The position numbers were made by a program, and so were the translations under genes. Positions 35,989 through 44,851 of a stretch of 64,000 bases of DNA are shown here, one piece after another. Source of the DNA: Silvibacterium acidisoli (GTDB lineage: Bacteria > Acidobacteriota > Terriglobia > Terriglobales > Acidobacteriaceae); the NCBI GenBank assembly GCA_022870745.1, contig CP085323.1:124001-188000 (forward strand), given 5' to 3'. Each line of letters starts with the position of its first letter. Positions within the stretch are counted from its first letter, which is position 1. The notes under the pieces are model-generated. The model searched no databases, had not been told where the DNA came from, and was given only the letters and a program-made list of their open reading frames with translations.

Positions 35989-37179
35989 TTACCTTGCTGT
36001 GATCTGCTGATGCTGAAGAACGTCTAATAGGATGCCGGTCAATCGTTGCATCGCCGAGTCGCCACCCGCGATGTCCTCGGCCTTGAGCATACCGGATACC
36101 TCGCGCAGACCGGAAACCATGGCTGCGCGCTCCGGCGTTTCGTCCAGAAGCTGCCGCAGGTGTGAGACGAGATTTGCCGCAGTAAAGTCACCCTGGATCA
36201 GCTCAGGAATAATTCTTTGTTCCGGCGGACGTCCCGCGATCAGGTTCACCATGGCCACGTGCGGCACGTCGACAACCCGCTTCGCAACCGCATAACTCAA
36301 CGGAGAAACTTTATACACGACCACATAAGGCTGGCCAATCAGGGCCGCTTCTACCGTAGCAGTGCCGCTCGCCACGGCGCTGGCACGTGCATGGAGCAGT
36401 GTACCGCGTGCGTCGTCCGTGATGGTGATACGCGGACTGGAAGGCAGCATCGCCCTGGTCATCTCCCGATGAGCGGCGGTGAGGGTGTGCGCGAGCGGCA
36501 GCACGAATTCAAGATCGTAGTCCTTCGTCAGTATCTGCGCCGCTTCGATCATACCGGGCAGGTTGAGGCGAATTTCCTTGGCGCGGCTGCCGGGCAGCAG
36601 ACCCACCCAGCGTTTAGCCGGATCGAGCTGCCATTTGCGGGCAAAGTCCTCGCGAGAAATGGTGGGCAGAGGCAGATCGGCGAGCGGATGGCCGACATAA
36701 TTCGCTTCCACTTGCCTTTCGCGATAAAACTGCTCCTCAAAGGGAAAGATTACGACCATGCGATCAACGTACCGCTGCACCTCGCGGATACGGTATTTTT
36801 TCCAAGCCCACAACTGCGGGGAGACAAAGTAGACGACCGGCACTCTGGCCCGATGCAGGTGCTTCGCCAGTGACAGGTTTACATCAGGGAAATCGATAAG
36901 GACGGCAAGGTCGGGCTTCTCGGTCTGGATGGACGCCTTCAGCCGTCGATATTCGCGATAGATATGCGGCAGGTGCCGAATGACCTCGGTGATGCCCATG
37001 ACCGCGACGTCTTCGGCTTTAACGATGCGGCGCATGCCGAGTGCTTCCATGTGCTGGCCGCCGAGACCAAAGAACTCGGACTGTGGCAAGCTGTCACGAA
37101 GCAGCGAGATCAGGCTCGCGCCATACGCTTCACCGCTCGCCTCACCGGCGGAGAGAAAGATTTTTGGGCGTGCTGTCAT
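35989..37179 (-). CDS. lpxB: Lipid-A-disaccharide synthase
   Basis: The 396-residue protein shows the LpxB N-terminus IFLSAGEASGEAYGA, then EFFGLGGQHMEALGM, VMGITEVIRHL and IDFPDVNLSLAKHL. Also present are the donor-site segments PQLWAWKKYRI and LLPGSRAKEIRLNLP, and ASGTATVEAALIGQPYVVVYK. It joins UDP-2,3-diacylglucosamine and lipid X to make the lipid A disaccharide at the inner membrane face, showing this organism makes lipid A. The M1-like gene follows after about 30 bases. Confidence 0.96.
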   Translation of the reverse strand: MTARPKIFLSAGEASGEAYGASLISLLRDSLPQSEFFGLGGQHMEALGMRRIVKAEDVAVMGITEVIRHLPHIYREYRRLKASIQTEKPDLAVLIDFPDVNLSLAKHLHRARVPVVYFVSPQLWAWKKYRIREVQRYVDRMVVIFPFEEQFYRERQVEANYVGHPLADLPLPTISREDFARKWQLDPAKRWVGLLPGSRAKEIRLNLPGMIEAAQILTKDYDLEFVLPLAHTLTAAHREMTRAMLPSSPRITITDDARGTLLHARASAVASGTATVEAALIGQPYVVVYKVSPLSYAVAKRVVDVPHVAMVNLIAGRPPEQRIIPELIQGDFTAANLVSHLRQLLDETPERAAMVSGLREVSGMLKAEDIAGGDSAMQRLTGILLDVLQHQQITAR

Positions 37180-37229
37180 TCCTTGCAGCTATCGTAAATG
37201 ACTGACTTAAATCTGAGCTGCGACCGCGC

Positions 37230-39230
37230 TCAATCAGTCCCGAGCGCCAGAGAAGGCGTCAGTCCGGTTGCAGGCAGGCCCAGTTCCTGGTCCTTGTACT
37301 GAAGCTGATAGAGCTTCCAGTAAAGTCCGCGCGTGGTGAGCAATTCCTGGTGGCTGCCCATTTCGCGCAGCTGGCCCTTGTGCATGACGAGGATGGTATC
37401 GGCCTTTTGCACCGTCGATAGCCGGTGGGCGATGACGACCGAGGTGCGGCCTTCGATCATGCGCTCGAGCGCCATGCGGACGCGCAGCTCGGTGTCGGTA
37501 TCGACCGAGGATGTTGCTTCGTCGAGGATGAGTACGCGCGGGTTGTGCGCCAGGGCGCGAGCGAAGCTGATCAGCTGTTTTTGCCCGGTCGAGAGGCTGT
37601 TTCCGCGCTCGCGCAGCGGCTCTTCATAGCCGCCCGGCAGCGTCGAGATGAAGTCGTGAATATTTACCTGTTCGGCGGCTTCGCGCATCTGCTCATCAGT
37701 GATTGAATCCGTGCCAAGGCGGATGTTGCTGCCGATGGTTCCGCTGAAGAGGAAGGCGTCCTGCAAAACCACGCCAAAGTGTTGGCGCAGCATGGTCAGG
37801 TCGTGTTCGCGGACATCGACACCATCGACGAGCACCTGGCCGTGCTGAATATCGTAGAAGCGCATCATCAGGCTGATGATGGTCGATTTGCCGGCGCCGG
37901 TGTGGCCGACGATCGCTGCGGTCTGGTCCGGAGCTATTGAGAACGACACGCCGCGCAGGATCCACTCGATGTCGGTCATCGCTTCCAGTTCTTCCGGAGT
38001 TGAGCGGGCGATGCGCTCGCGCTTTTCCGCGTCGAGCCGCTCGTAGGTGAACCACACGTTGCGGAACTCGATGCTGCCCGAATTGCTGGTGGCGATCGGA
38101 TGCTCGGGCGAGACGATTTCAGGTGCCGTATCGACCAGCTTGAAGACGCGCTCGCTGGCCGCCATGGCTGCCTGCAGAATGTTGTACTTCTCGCTCAGGT
38201 CCTGGATGGGGCGGAAGAAGCGCTGCGAATACTGGATGAAAGCCACCAGCACGCCGAGCGAAACCGCGCCGCGGAAGACACCGCGGCCACCGACCCAGAT
38301 CACCAGCGCGATGGCAATCGAGCTGAAGATTTCGACTGCGGGATAGTAGAGCGCGTAGGCGAGGATCGAGTCCTTGAAGGCGACCATGTGCGTCCGGTTG
38401 ACGGCCTCAAAGTCGTCGTAGGCACGCTGCTGGCGGCTGAAGAGCTGCACCAGGCTCATGCCGGTGACGTGCTCCTGCGTATAGCTGTTGATGCGAGCGA
38501 TGGCCACGCGAATGCGCCGGTAGGAATCGCGTACATACTTGCGGAAGATACGGGTGGCGATCAGAATCAGCGGCAGAACCGAAAACGACAGCAGCGCCAG
38601 CCACCACTTCATGCGCAGCATGACGAAGACGATGCCGGCGAGCACGAATACGTCTTCAAAGATTGCGAAGACGCCCGAAGTGAACATCTCATTCAGGGCG
38701 TCGATGTCGCTGGTAAGGCGGGTGACGAGGCGGCCAACAGGATTGCGGTCGTAAAAGCCGATGTGCATGCGCTGCAGGTGTCCGAAGATCTGGCGGCGCA
38801 TGTCGAACATGATCTTCTGCCCCGTCCACTGCATCAGGTAGGTCTGCAGAAACTCGAGCACATAGCTAAGCACCAGCGTGCCCAGGTAGAGCATCGCCAC
38901 CTGCAGGATGCCGTGGCGTGCGTCGCTGCTCAGCCAGCGCGAGAGAAACGCGGAACGCGATGAGGGGTGTGCCGTGAGGTAGCGATCGATGGCAACTTCA
39001 ACGAGGTAAGGCCCCAGAACATCGCAGGATGCCTTGATAAGGATGGCTATCAACGAGAAGAGCGCGACCCACTTATAGGGCCGCATATAGGTCATCAGGC
39101 GGCGCATCAGGCGACCGTCGTAGGCCTTGCCGACGACGTCGTCATCCTGCCCGGCCGCAGCCTTTTTCTTCGCTTCTTCCGCCTGCCGCTTCTGCTCAGC
39201 CGCGACCTTTGCTTCCTTTTTCTCAGCCAT
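37230..39230 (-). CDS. ABC exporter half-transporter (MsbA/MdlB type)
   Basis: The 666-residue protein has a Lys/Ala/Glu-rich cytoplasmic N-terminus (about 40 residues), a six-helix ABC exporter domain, and a nucleotide-binding domain. Walker A is GHTGAGKST, the signature LSTGQKQLISFARAL, Walker B VLILDEATSSVD, and the H-loop IAHRLST. Between FTY and the ILRGVSF strand of the NBD there is an extra charged stretch of about 25 residues (EKRERIARSTPEELEA). It should work as a dimer to export lipids, drugs or peptides. It sits directly upstream of lpxB, so lipid A-related transport is possible but unproven. Confidence 0.93.
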   Translation of the reverse strand: MAEKKEAKVAAEQKRQAEEAKKKAAAGQDDDVVGKAYDGRLMRRLMTYMRPYKWVALFSLIAILIKASCDVLGPYLVEVAIDRYLTAHPSSRSAFLSRWLSSDARHGILQVAMLYLGTLVLSYVLEFLQTYLMQWTGQKIMFDMRRQIFGHLQRMHIGFYDRNPVGRLVTRLTSDIDALNEMFTSGVFAIFEDVFVLAGIVFVMLRMKWWLALLSFSVLPLILIATRIFRKYVRDSYRRIRVAIARINSYTQEHVTGMSLVQLFSRQQRAYDDFEAVNRTHMVAFKDSILAYALYYPAVEIFSSIAIALVIWVGGRGVFRGAVSLGVLVAFIQYSQRFFRPIQDLSEKYNILQAAMAASERVFKLVDTAPEIVSPEHPIATSNSGSIEFRNVWFTYERLDAEKRERIARSTPEELEAMTDIEWILRGVSFSIAPDQTAAIVGHTGAGKSTIISLMMRFYDIQHGQVLVDGVDVREHDLTMLRQHFGVVLQDAFLFSGTIGSNIRLGTDSITDEQMREAAEQVNIHDFISTLPGGYEEPLRERGNSLSTGQKQLISFARALAHNPRVLILDEATSSVDTDTELRVRMALERMIEGRTSVVIAHRLSTVQKADTILVMHKGQLREMGSHQELLTTRGLYWKLYQLQYKDQELGLPATGLTPSLALGTD

Positions 39231-39280
39231 GTTGTCTCATGACCATTTTACAGGGAGCGAGCGGCCGGAAACCCAACCGG

Positions 39281-39952
39281 TCAGCCGAGATGCTCCTTCA
39301 GGAATGCCAGCGTGCGCTCCTTCGCGAGCTTCGCTGCTTCGGGCGCAAAGCTGGGGCGGCGATCGTTGTTGAAGGCGTGATCCGCTTCGTACCAGAAAAT
39401 CTGCACCTCAGGGTAAGCTTCACCCACCTTGTCGACCGCGTCCTTGGGAATATGGGTGTCCTTGAGGCCAAAGTGAAGCATCGTCGGCGCCTTCGGCTTT
39501 TCTTCGATCATTTTGGGAATGCCGCCGCCGTAGTAGCCGACCGCCGCGTCCAGCTTGAGGCGTGCCGATGCCATCCATGCGACCGTGCCGCCAAGACAGT
39601 AACCCACAATGCCGGCTTTCTTCCCTGTTGTCTTGCGTCCATACTCGGCAGCAGCTTCGGTATCCGTGACAAACAGCTCCCAGTTGAGCTTCGGCATGAA
39701 GCTCATCGCCTTTTCACGATCGGCCTCATCGTAGCCGAGGTCCACACCACGCTCGTAGCGATCGAAGAGCGCCGGAGCGATGGCAAGATAGCCTTCCTTC
39801 GCATAGCGATCGGCAACATCCCGGATGTGTCCGTTTACTCCGAAGATTTCCTGGATGATGACGAGCGCCGCAACCGGCTCTCCTGCGGGCCTGGCGACAT
39901 AGGCGTCGAGGGTATGGCCATCGGCGGCCTGCAACTGAACATGTTCACTCAT
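39281..39952 (-). CDS. Dienelactone hydrolase family protein
   Basis: The 223-residue alpha/beta hydrolase has the DLH triad pattern: nucleophile Cys in GYCLGG, Asp in LHFGLKDTHIP, and His in ADHAFNND. IIQEIFGVNGHIRDVADRYA is the conserved oxyanion and lid region. It hydrolyses dienelactones or related esters in the cytoplasm. Many family members have other esterase roles, and no aromatic degradation genes are nearby. Confidence 0.92.
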   Translation of the reverse strand: MSEHVQLQAADGHTLDAYVARPAGEPVAALVIIQEIFGVNGHIRDVADRYAKEGYLAIAPALFDRYERGVDLGYDEADREKAMSFMPKLNWELFVTDTEAAAEYGRKTTGKKAGIVGYCLGGTVAWMASARLKLDAAVGYYGGGIPKMIEEKPKAPTMLHFGLKDTHIPKDAVDKVGEAYPEVQIFWYEADHAFNNDRRPSFAPEAAKLAKERTLAFLKEHLG

Positions 39953-39969
39953 GCGCTTATAGACGAACG

Positions 39970-41085
39970 TCAGGGAGTCTTGGCCGCATCGTTCACAGCC
40001 CAGTAACTTTCACGGGAAACGATGCGCGCGCCGTAGTCCTGCGTGAGGGATACCTTGAGGTCATGAAGGCCCGGTGTCAGGTCGGTCGGATGAAAGCTCA
40101 GCATGTAGCGATTGCGAGCGTGGCTGGCCACTTCGGCAATGTGGTCCTCGAAGCTCTTGTCGCGAGCGAAGGTCGCGTATTCACCTCCGCTCATCGAAGC
40201 CAGCGTCTTGGGCGTATTGCGGCGCATGGCGTTCATTGTCATCATGAGCGGTGCGAGCACATTGATGTCGTTGCCCATGCCGCCGTGTCCCTTGGCCCAC
40301 TCGCGCAGCTCGCTCTTGGATGGTGCGAAAGCCAGGCTGAAGACCAGGGTGTTGGTTGTGCCGATCTGCTGGACCAGTTGCGGAATGGTGACATGGCGGC
40401 TGCCGTGGTCGCGCGTCTCGCTGATCAACAGGAGCACGCGGCGATGATCTACCGGGCGCTGCTGCAGCAGATTTACGGAGTAGCCAACGGCATCGAGAAT
40501 GGCGGCTCCGCCATCGCCCGGAGGAAGGTTGTCGAGGTCCTGCTCGATGTAGGAGGTGTCCTTCTGGAAGGCTTCAAGATAGGTCGGCCGCGAATCGAAG
40601 ACAACCAGCGCCACCTCACCCTGGCCTTCGCCGGTAAACATCTGGAGAAGCGGTCCCAGCCTCGCGAACTTGTCGAACTCCATCGCCGCATCGCGGCCAC
40701 GCTCCATGCAAATAACCAGCGATACCGGCTGCGAGTCCATGTCTTCGTCGACATGCACGGATTGCTGCACGCCGTTGTCTGTCAGCACAAAGTCTTTGGG
40801 CTGCAGACCGTAAAGCACGTCTCCCGACTTTTTCTCGACAAGGGTAGGCACCAGCACAATGTTGGTGTTCACATGCAGGGTAGGCGTCGCGAACTGATCG
40901 TCGGCGATTACCGGCGGCGGCATGTTTACAGGCGCACGCTGCTGTTGCTGTTGCTGTTGCGCAGGCTGTCCAGATGAGGGCGGCGACGCGGGCTCGCCGG
41001 GAAACGGTTCCTGCGCCCGGCACACGCCGGCCACCAGGGCGGAAACGACAAGAATTCTCAGCGAATACGAAAAGAAAGGCGGCAA
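39970..41085 (-). CDS. Secreted VWFA-related protein with degenerate metal site
   Basis: The 371-residue protein starts at a TTG (41085) with GAGG five bases upstream; no nearby ATG fits. A signal peptide (VSALVAGVCRAQ) is followed by a Pro/Gln-rich linker with seven consecutive Gln. An Acidobacteria-type VWFA-related domain follows (FVLTDNGVQQSVHV; PVSLVICMERGRDA). The MIDAS DxSxS motif expected after the first strand is replaced by MERGRD, so metal binding is likely lost. It is probably a periplasmic or surface interaction protein; its partner is unknown. Confidence 0.8.
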   Translation of the reverse strand: MPPFFSYSLRILVVSALVAGVCRAQEPFPGEPASPPSSGQPAQQQQQQQRAPVNMPPPVIADDQFATPTLHVNTNIVLVPTLVEKKSGDVLYGLQPKDFVLTDNGVQQSVHVDEDMDSQPVSLVICMERGRDAAMEFDKFARLGPLLQMFTGEGQGEVALVVFDSRPTYLEAFQKDTSYIEQDLDNLPPGDGGAAILDAVGYSVNLLQQRPVDHRRVLLLISETRDHGSRHVTIPQLVQQIGTTNTLVFSLAFAPSKSELREWAKGHGGMGNDINVLAPLMMTMNAMRRNTPKTLASMSGGEYATFARDKSFEDHIAEVASHARNRYMLSFHPTDLTPGLHDLKVSLTQDYGARIVSRESYWAVNDAAKTP

Positions 41086-41147
41086 GGAAACCTCAGCTGC
41101 ATTTATCAGAACAGATCATAAAGAGGCGTGCCAAGTATACATTCACG

Positions 41148-42638
41148 CTAAGGCGCCACGACTGCCGCAACCCGCTCGCCAGGGACTTCCGCATCATGTG
41201 TTCTACGATAGGCCGCCTCAAAGAGAGCCCAGTCCTCGTGGAATTCCGGCATTGGCGGCCGCATACGCTTTTTCGCCTCGAGAACATAACCGACACGCCA
41301 GCTAAGCAGCTCAAATGCCAGCCCGGGATCAGATTCAGAACTCAATATGGTGGAACTGTAGACGCCCACGTGGCGCGGATCGCCCGGCCATGTCATCCAC
41401 AGCTGCCCGTTACCGTCTGTCGTAACCGTGGCGGAATCAAAATGCTGGCCCTGCTCCTTTAGCCATCTCTTCTCGGCTTTGGGATTGCGTTCTACCATGG
41501 CCAGGTAGCGTGCTCGATAGTTCTGCCACTCCAGCTCGGAGCCTGTTAACCCGGAGCGCGATGCGGCGATCTCTTCATCGAGCGAACCCACCCTGCGGGT
41601 CTCGTCCTGCTTCTTTGCCACGTTGCGTTCCGCCACCAGGCCGGTCAACTGCGGGGAGGGATACTTCGCATATTCGTTGTAGAGGTTGAAGCGGGCGGTA
41701 AGGAAATACATAACGAAGAAGGAACCAGCCACTTCATGGTCGCCGATGAAGAAGGCCGGGATCAGGTACTTCTTGATATGGAATGCCGCTTCCGTTCCGT
41801 TACTGGCCGTGCCGCTGCGATGTAGAGTGCCCGGTCTCTGCTCGAAGTGCATGGCATGAAAACCAAGCTCAGGCCGATCGTGCGCCCATCGGGAAAACGA
41901 TCTTGCTCCGGCCTTTGGCGTCATGATTCCGAAATCGTTCAGCACGTCGCGGCGCATGGCATTGGGAAAGATCGAATTGACAATACGCTGCACAAACATG
42001 GCGCAGTTGTCGGTGATCGGCTTGTAGTGGTTCACGTTGGGCTGGTCGTTCAGCCATGCCACTGCGGCGGCGTCCTGCTCAGGCGTTGTCTTCACCGCAT
42101 AGATAAAGACATCGCGCTCGATGGTTGCAGCAAGCGTGTCCCGCCAGTAGCTGCGGTGAACCATCGGGCACTCGCCGCCGCACACCGGGGCGAGATAGCC
42201 GCTTCTCGCTCGGCCCGTAATCGCCACCTTTACATTCTTTGTGCCGATGAGGAGTCGATCGTTCGGGTCCGTAGTGCCGTTGACGTACATGCTGACCGGG
42301 ACGATATTCCACTCATAAGGTTGAAGCTCGTGAAAATCGGGAAAGATCGTAATGATCGATCCCTGCTCTCCCGGCGTGCACAGCCGCGCCCGCACCGGCG
42401 ATGCCGGACATACTCCGGAGAGATAGAGCAGGGCATGGCCCGCGTGTGTATATGCTGACGACCCTTCACCCGTTGGATCTGCAACAACAATCCCGATATC
42501 CGCGTGGAGCGATTTCACCAGAAACACGCTGACGAGGAACCCGGCAAAATAAACCATGGCCCGAAAACGGGAAAACGCCCCAGGAGAAGACACGACAATA
42601 AGATGCGTTCCGGCGCTTTTGCGTCCGCCGGTGGACAC
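41148..42638 (-). CDS. Secreted protein of unknown function, possibly a permuted papain-like (DUF4105-type) enzyme
   Basis: A 496-residue frame with uncertain start: GTG at 42638 lacks a ribosome site, and an ATG at 42557 opens the signal peptide core FAGFLVSVFLVKSLHADIG. The mature region has THAGHALLYLSGV (a possible catalytic His) and, about 150 residues later, ITDNCAMFVQRIVNSIFP (a possible Cys). The His-before-Cys order resembles circularly permuted NlpC/P60-like proteins such as DUF4105 (Lnb-type) proteins. Cysteines elsewhere (VCGGECP) could be disulfides. The assignment is weak; I cannot name its function. Confidence 0.6.
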   Translation of the reverse strand: MSTGGRKSAGTHLIVVSSPGAFSRFRAMVYFAGFLVSVFLVKSLHADIGIVVADPTGEGSSAYTHAGHALLYLSGVCPASPVRARLCTPGEQGSIITIFPDFHELQPYEWNIVPVSMYVNGTTDPNDRLLIGTKNVKVAITGRARSGYLAPVCGGECPMVHRSYWRDTLAATIERDVFIYAVKTTPEQDAAAVAWLNDQPNVNHYKPITDNCAMFVQRIVNSIFPNAMRRDVLNDFGIMTPKAGARSFSRWAHDRPELGFHAMHFEQRPGTLHRSGTASNGTEAAFHIKKYLIPAFFIGDHEVAGSFFVMYFLTARFNLYNEYAKYPSPQLTGLVAERNVAKKQDETRRVGSLDEEIAASRSGLTGSELEWQNYRARYLAMVERNPKAEKRWLKEQGQHFDSATVTTDGNGQLWMTWPGDPRHVGVYSSTILSSESDPGLAFELLSWRVGYVLEAKKRMRPPMPEFHEDWALFEAAYRRTHDAEVPGERVAAVVAP

Positions 42639-42818
42639 AAGTCATTTGCCCTATATTTGTACCGGCCATCCGGCCCATGGCAGGTTTCCGCTTGCACCCG
42701 ACAATATAGCCAGCCTATCCGCGCTGCAAAAAATCGATTGAAACGTTGTAGCATTGCCCGTAAGTACCCCTGAGTCATCCTCAGCGACAATTCCGCGGAA
42801 CCAGCAAGGAGATTCCTG

Positions 42819-43364
42819 ATGCAGATCAACACCCGGCGCACCTTCTTTGGAAAACTTGCCGCCATGACGGCCGCTGCCGTCGGCGCGCCCCGTCTCATCG
42901 CGCAGGCCACGGCGCCCGCAACGCCTGAAACCACTGTCGCCCCCCGCCACGGCAACAACCATGTGCACAACGGCGTCTACTACTTCTCGGGAACAGGCTC
43001 CAACGACGGGTATCCTGCTACCGATCACGTAACTGTCGCGGATCCTTTTGAAAAGCATGTGACCCGCACCATGGATGCTCTGAAGAAGACCCTCGAAGAG
43101 AACGGCTGCACCATGGACAGCATCCTGAACCTGCAGGTCTTCCTCTGCCTGCCCCTGGCCGACGGCGTGCCTATGCCGAGCGGTAAAGCCCGCTTCGATG
43201 CGCACCATGCGCAGTACGACGCGCTCAACAAGATTTACCGGACCTACTTCAGCCCCGGAAAAGCTCCCTCGCGCGCCTGCATGGCTCTGGAGTGGATCCC
43301 GGGCGATTCGCTGATCGAAATCGTGGGCTCTGCCCTCGTCGTAAACCCGCCTGCCGGCGCCTAA
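42819..43364 (+). CDS. Tat-exported RidA/YjgF-family protein
   Basis: The 181-residue protein follows AAGGAG and starts with a twin-arginine signal (NTRRTFFGKLAAMTAAAVG). The RidA domain includes YYFSGTGSNDG, TRTMDALKKTLEENG, the Arg of APSRACMALEWIPG and the Glu of SLIEIVGSAL, matching the catalytic pair of RidA. A short insertion (PLADGVPMPSGKARFDAHH) distinguishes it. It lies 23 bases before a Tat-exported SelA-like PLP enzyme, so the two likely act together in the periplasm. Confidence 0.88.
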   Translation: MQINTRRTFFGKLAAMTAAAVGAPRLIAQATAPATPETTVAPRHGNNHVHNGVYYFSGTGSNDGYPATDHVTVADPFEKHVTRTMDALKKTLEENGCTMDSILNLQVFLCLPLADGVPMPSGKARFDAHHAQYDALNKIYRTYFSPGKAPSRACMALEWIPGDSLIEIVGSALVVNPPAGA

Positions 43365-43387
43365 GAACTTAAGAAAAGGATCGACTG

Positions 43388-44797
43388 ATGAGCTGGAAAT
43401 TTGACTGGAGCCGACGCTCCTTCCTGACTGCCCTTGGAGCCGCCGCAGGTACCGTGCTTACGCCTGAGGCCGGCAAGCTGCTGGCCGAAGGTATGGGTAG
43501 CAAGAACGCAGGCGTTGCAGACATTCTGAAACCAACCTCCAATGATGGGCACCCGATCGTTCCTATCAAGAGCGGTCTCGGTTCCACCGGGGATATTTAC
43601 GCCGAGCTCGGCGTAACGCCGCTGATCAACATCAACGGGACGGTGACCGTGATTGGCGGCTCGGTTATGAAGCCTGAAGTGATGGAGCTGATCCGCCAGG
43701 GCAACCAGCACTTCGTCCTCATCGACGAGCTGGAGATGGCCGCAGGCAAGTGGATCGCCAAGCTTTGCAAATCGCCCGCAGGCTACACCGGTCTGGTGAC
43801 AGGCGGAGCAGCTGCGGCGCTGGTTGTCGGCTACTCGGCCATGATGACCGAGGACCTCGAACCGCGCCTCAAGACCATCCCCGATGTCACCGGCTTCCCC
43901 CGCACAGAAGTGATCATTCAGAAGAGTCATCGTTACGCATTCGACCACCAGATTCGCCAGACCGGCGCAACGCTGGTCGAAGTCGAAACGAAGGAACAGA
44001 TGATCAACGCCATCAACCCGAAGACGGTGGCGATTCACTTCACCAACATCCTCTCCGATCACGGGCAGGTCAGCGGACCGGAGACCGTGGCCATCGCCAA
44101 GGCACACGGCATCTACACCTTCAACGACGCTTCGGCGGATGTCCCGCCGGTTTCGCGCCTGTGGGAGTATCCGGCGGTCGGCTTCGATCTGACGACCTTC
44201 TCCGGCGGCAAGGACATCTGCGGACCGCAGGCCTCTGGCATCCTCATCGGACGCGAAGATCTCATCAAGTGGTCGCTGCTCAACATGAGCCCGCAGGAAG
44301 ACCGCATCGGCCGCTGCTGCAAGGTGGGTAAAGAGACAATCTTTGGCCTGCTGAAGGCGCTCGAAATATTTATCGAACATCATCAGGACTTCGACGCGGT
44401 CATCCGCATGTACGACGAGCGTGCCGCCGTGATCACAAAGGCAGTCGAGAAGTTCGGTATTACAGCAAGGCCCCGTCAGTTCGATCCGAACGCACTCGGC
44501 AATGTCACGCCGTTCTACAGCTGGCAGATCGACCCTGCAAAGACGAAAATCACGGGCCACGATGTGCTGCTGCAACTGGCCGCCACCAGGCCAGTCGGCA
44601 TCGGCAGCATGGGTGCGGGAGCCAGCGGTATGCGCGGACGCGATCCCGAGGCCGATAAGAAGCCCAAGCCGGAACACCACAACCATCGCACCGAGGACCC
44701 GAACACCTTCGGCTTCGCGGTATGGCAATTGAAGGAAGGCGAAGACAGGATCATCGCCGACCGCTTGCAGGAGATCCTCAGCGCAGCCAAGGCCTGA
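43388..44797 (+). CDS. Tat-exported SelA-like PLP-dependent enzyme
   Basis: The 469-residue protein has a twin-arginine signal (SRRSFLTALGAAAGT), then a fold-type I PLP domain of the SelA/DgaE group: YAELGVTPLININGT, SGYLVTGG-like GLVTGGAAAAL, FNDASADVPP (D247) and FSGGKDICGPQASGILIG, with the Schiff-base lysine K275. Family members include selenocysteine synthase and D-glucosaminate-6-phosphate ammonia-lyase. No selenoprotein gene is seen, and export rules out a SelA role. It is probably a lyase acting on an amino sugar or amino acid outside the cytoplasm. A terminator follows. Confidence 0.85.
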   Translation: MSWKFDWSRRSFLTALGAAAGTVLTPEAGKLLAEGMGSKNAGVADILKPTSNDGHPIVPIKSGLGSTGDIYAELGVTPLININGTVTVIGGSVMKPEVMELIRQGNQHFVLIDELEMAAGKWIAKLCKSPAGYTGLVTGGAAAALVVGYSAMMTEDLEPRLKTIPDVTGFPRTEVIIQKSHRYAFDHQIRQTGATLVEVETKEQMINAINPKTVAIHFTNILSDHGQVSGPETVAIAKAHGIYTFNDASADVPPVSRLWEYPAVGFDLTTFSGGKDICGPQASGILIGREDLIKWSLLNMSPQEDRIGRCCKVGKETIFGLLKALEIFIEHHQDFDAVIRMYDERAAVITKAVEKFGITARPRQFDPNALGNVTPFYSWQIDPAKTKITGHDVLLQLAATRPVGIGSMGAGASGMRGRDPEADKKPKPEHHNHRTEDPNTFGFAVWQLKEGEDRIIADRLQEILSAAKA

Positions 44798-44814
44798 GTT
44801 AAGAACAGTAAACG

Positions 44815-44846
44815 AAAAGCGCCCCTCACACTGAGGGGCGCTTTTT
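44815..44846 (+). terminator. Bidirectional terminator between convergent genes
   Basis: GCGCCCCTCA (44819-44828) pairs with TGAGGGGCGC (44832-44841), with AAAA before and TTTTT after, so it can stop transcription from both sides. Confidence 0.92.
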
Positions 44847-44851
44847 GTTCC

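Noticed and set aside
40942-40965. Simple trinucleotide-type repeat (CTGTTG) as a phase-variable tract
   Set aside because: The repeat is in frame (six bases) and encodes a Gln run; length change would not shift the frame, so phase variation is unlikely.
40063-40977. 304-codon plus-strand frame antisense to the VWFA-like gene
   Set aside because: It is a shadow of a GC-rich coding strand; the sense protein has a signal peptide and a recognisable domain.
43361-44728. 455-codon open frame antisense to the SelA-like gene
   Set aside because: The plus-strand gene has clear PLP motifs and a Tat signal; the antisense product resembles no protein family.
43388-44797. True selenocysteine synthase (SelA)
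   Set aside because: The protein carries a Tat signal, and no selB, selC or UGA-containing gene is visible nearby.
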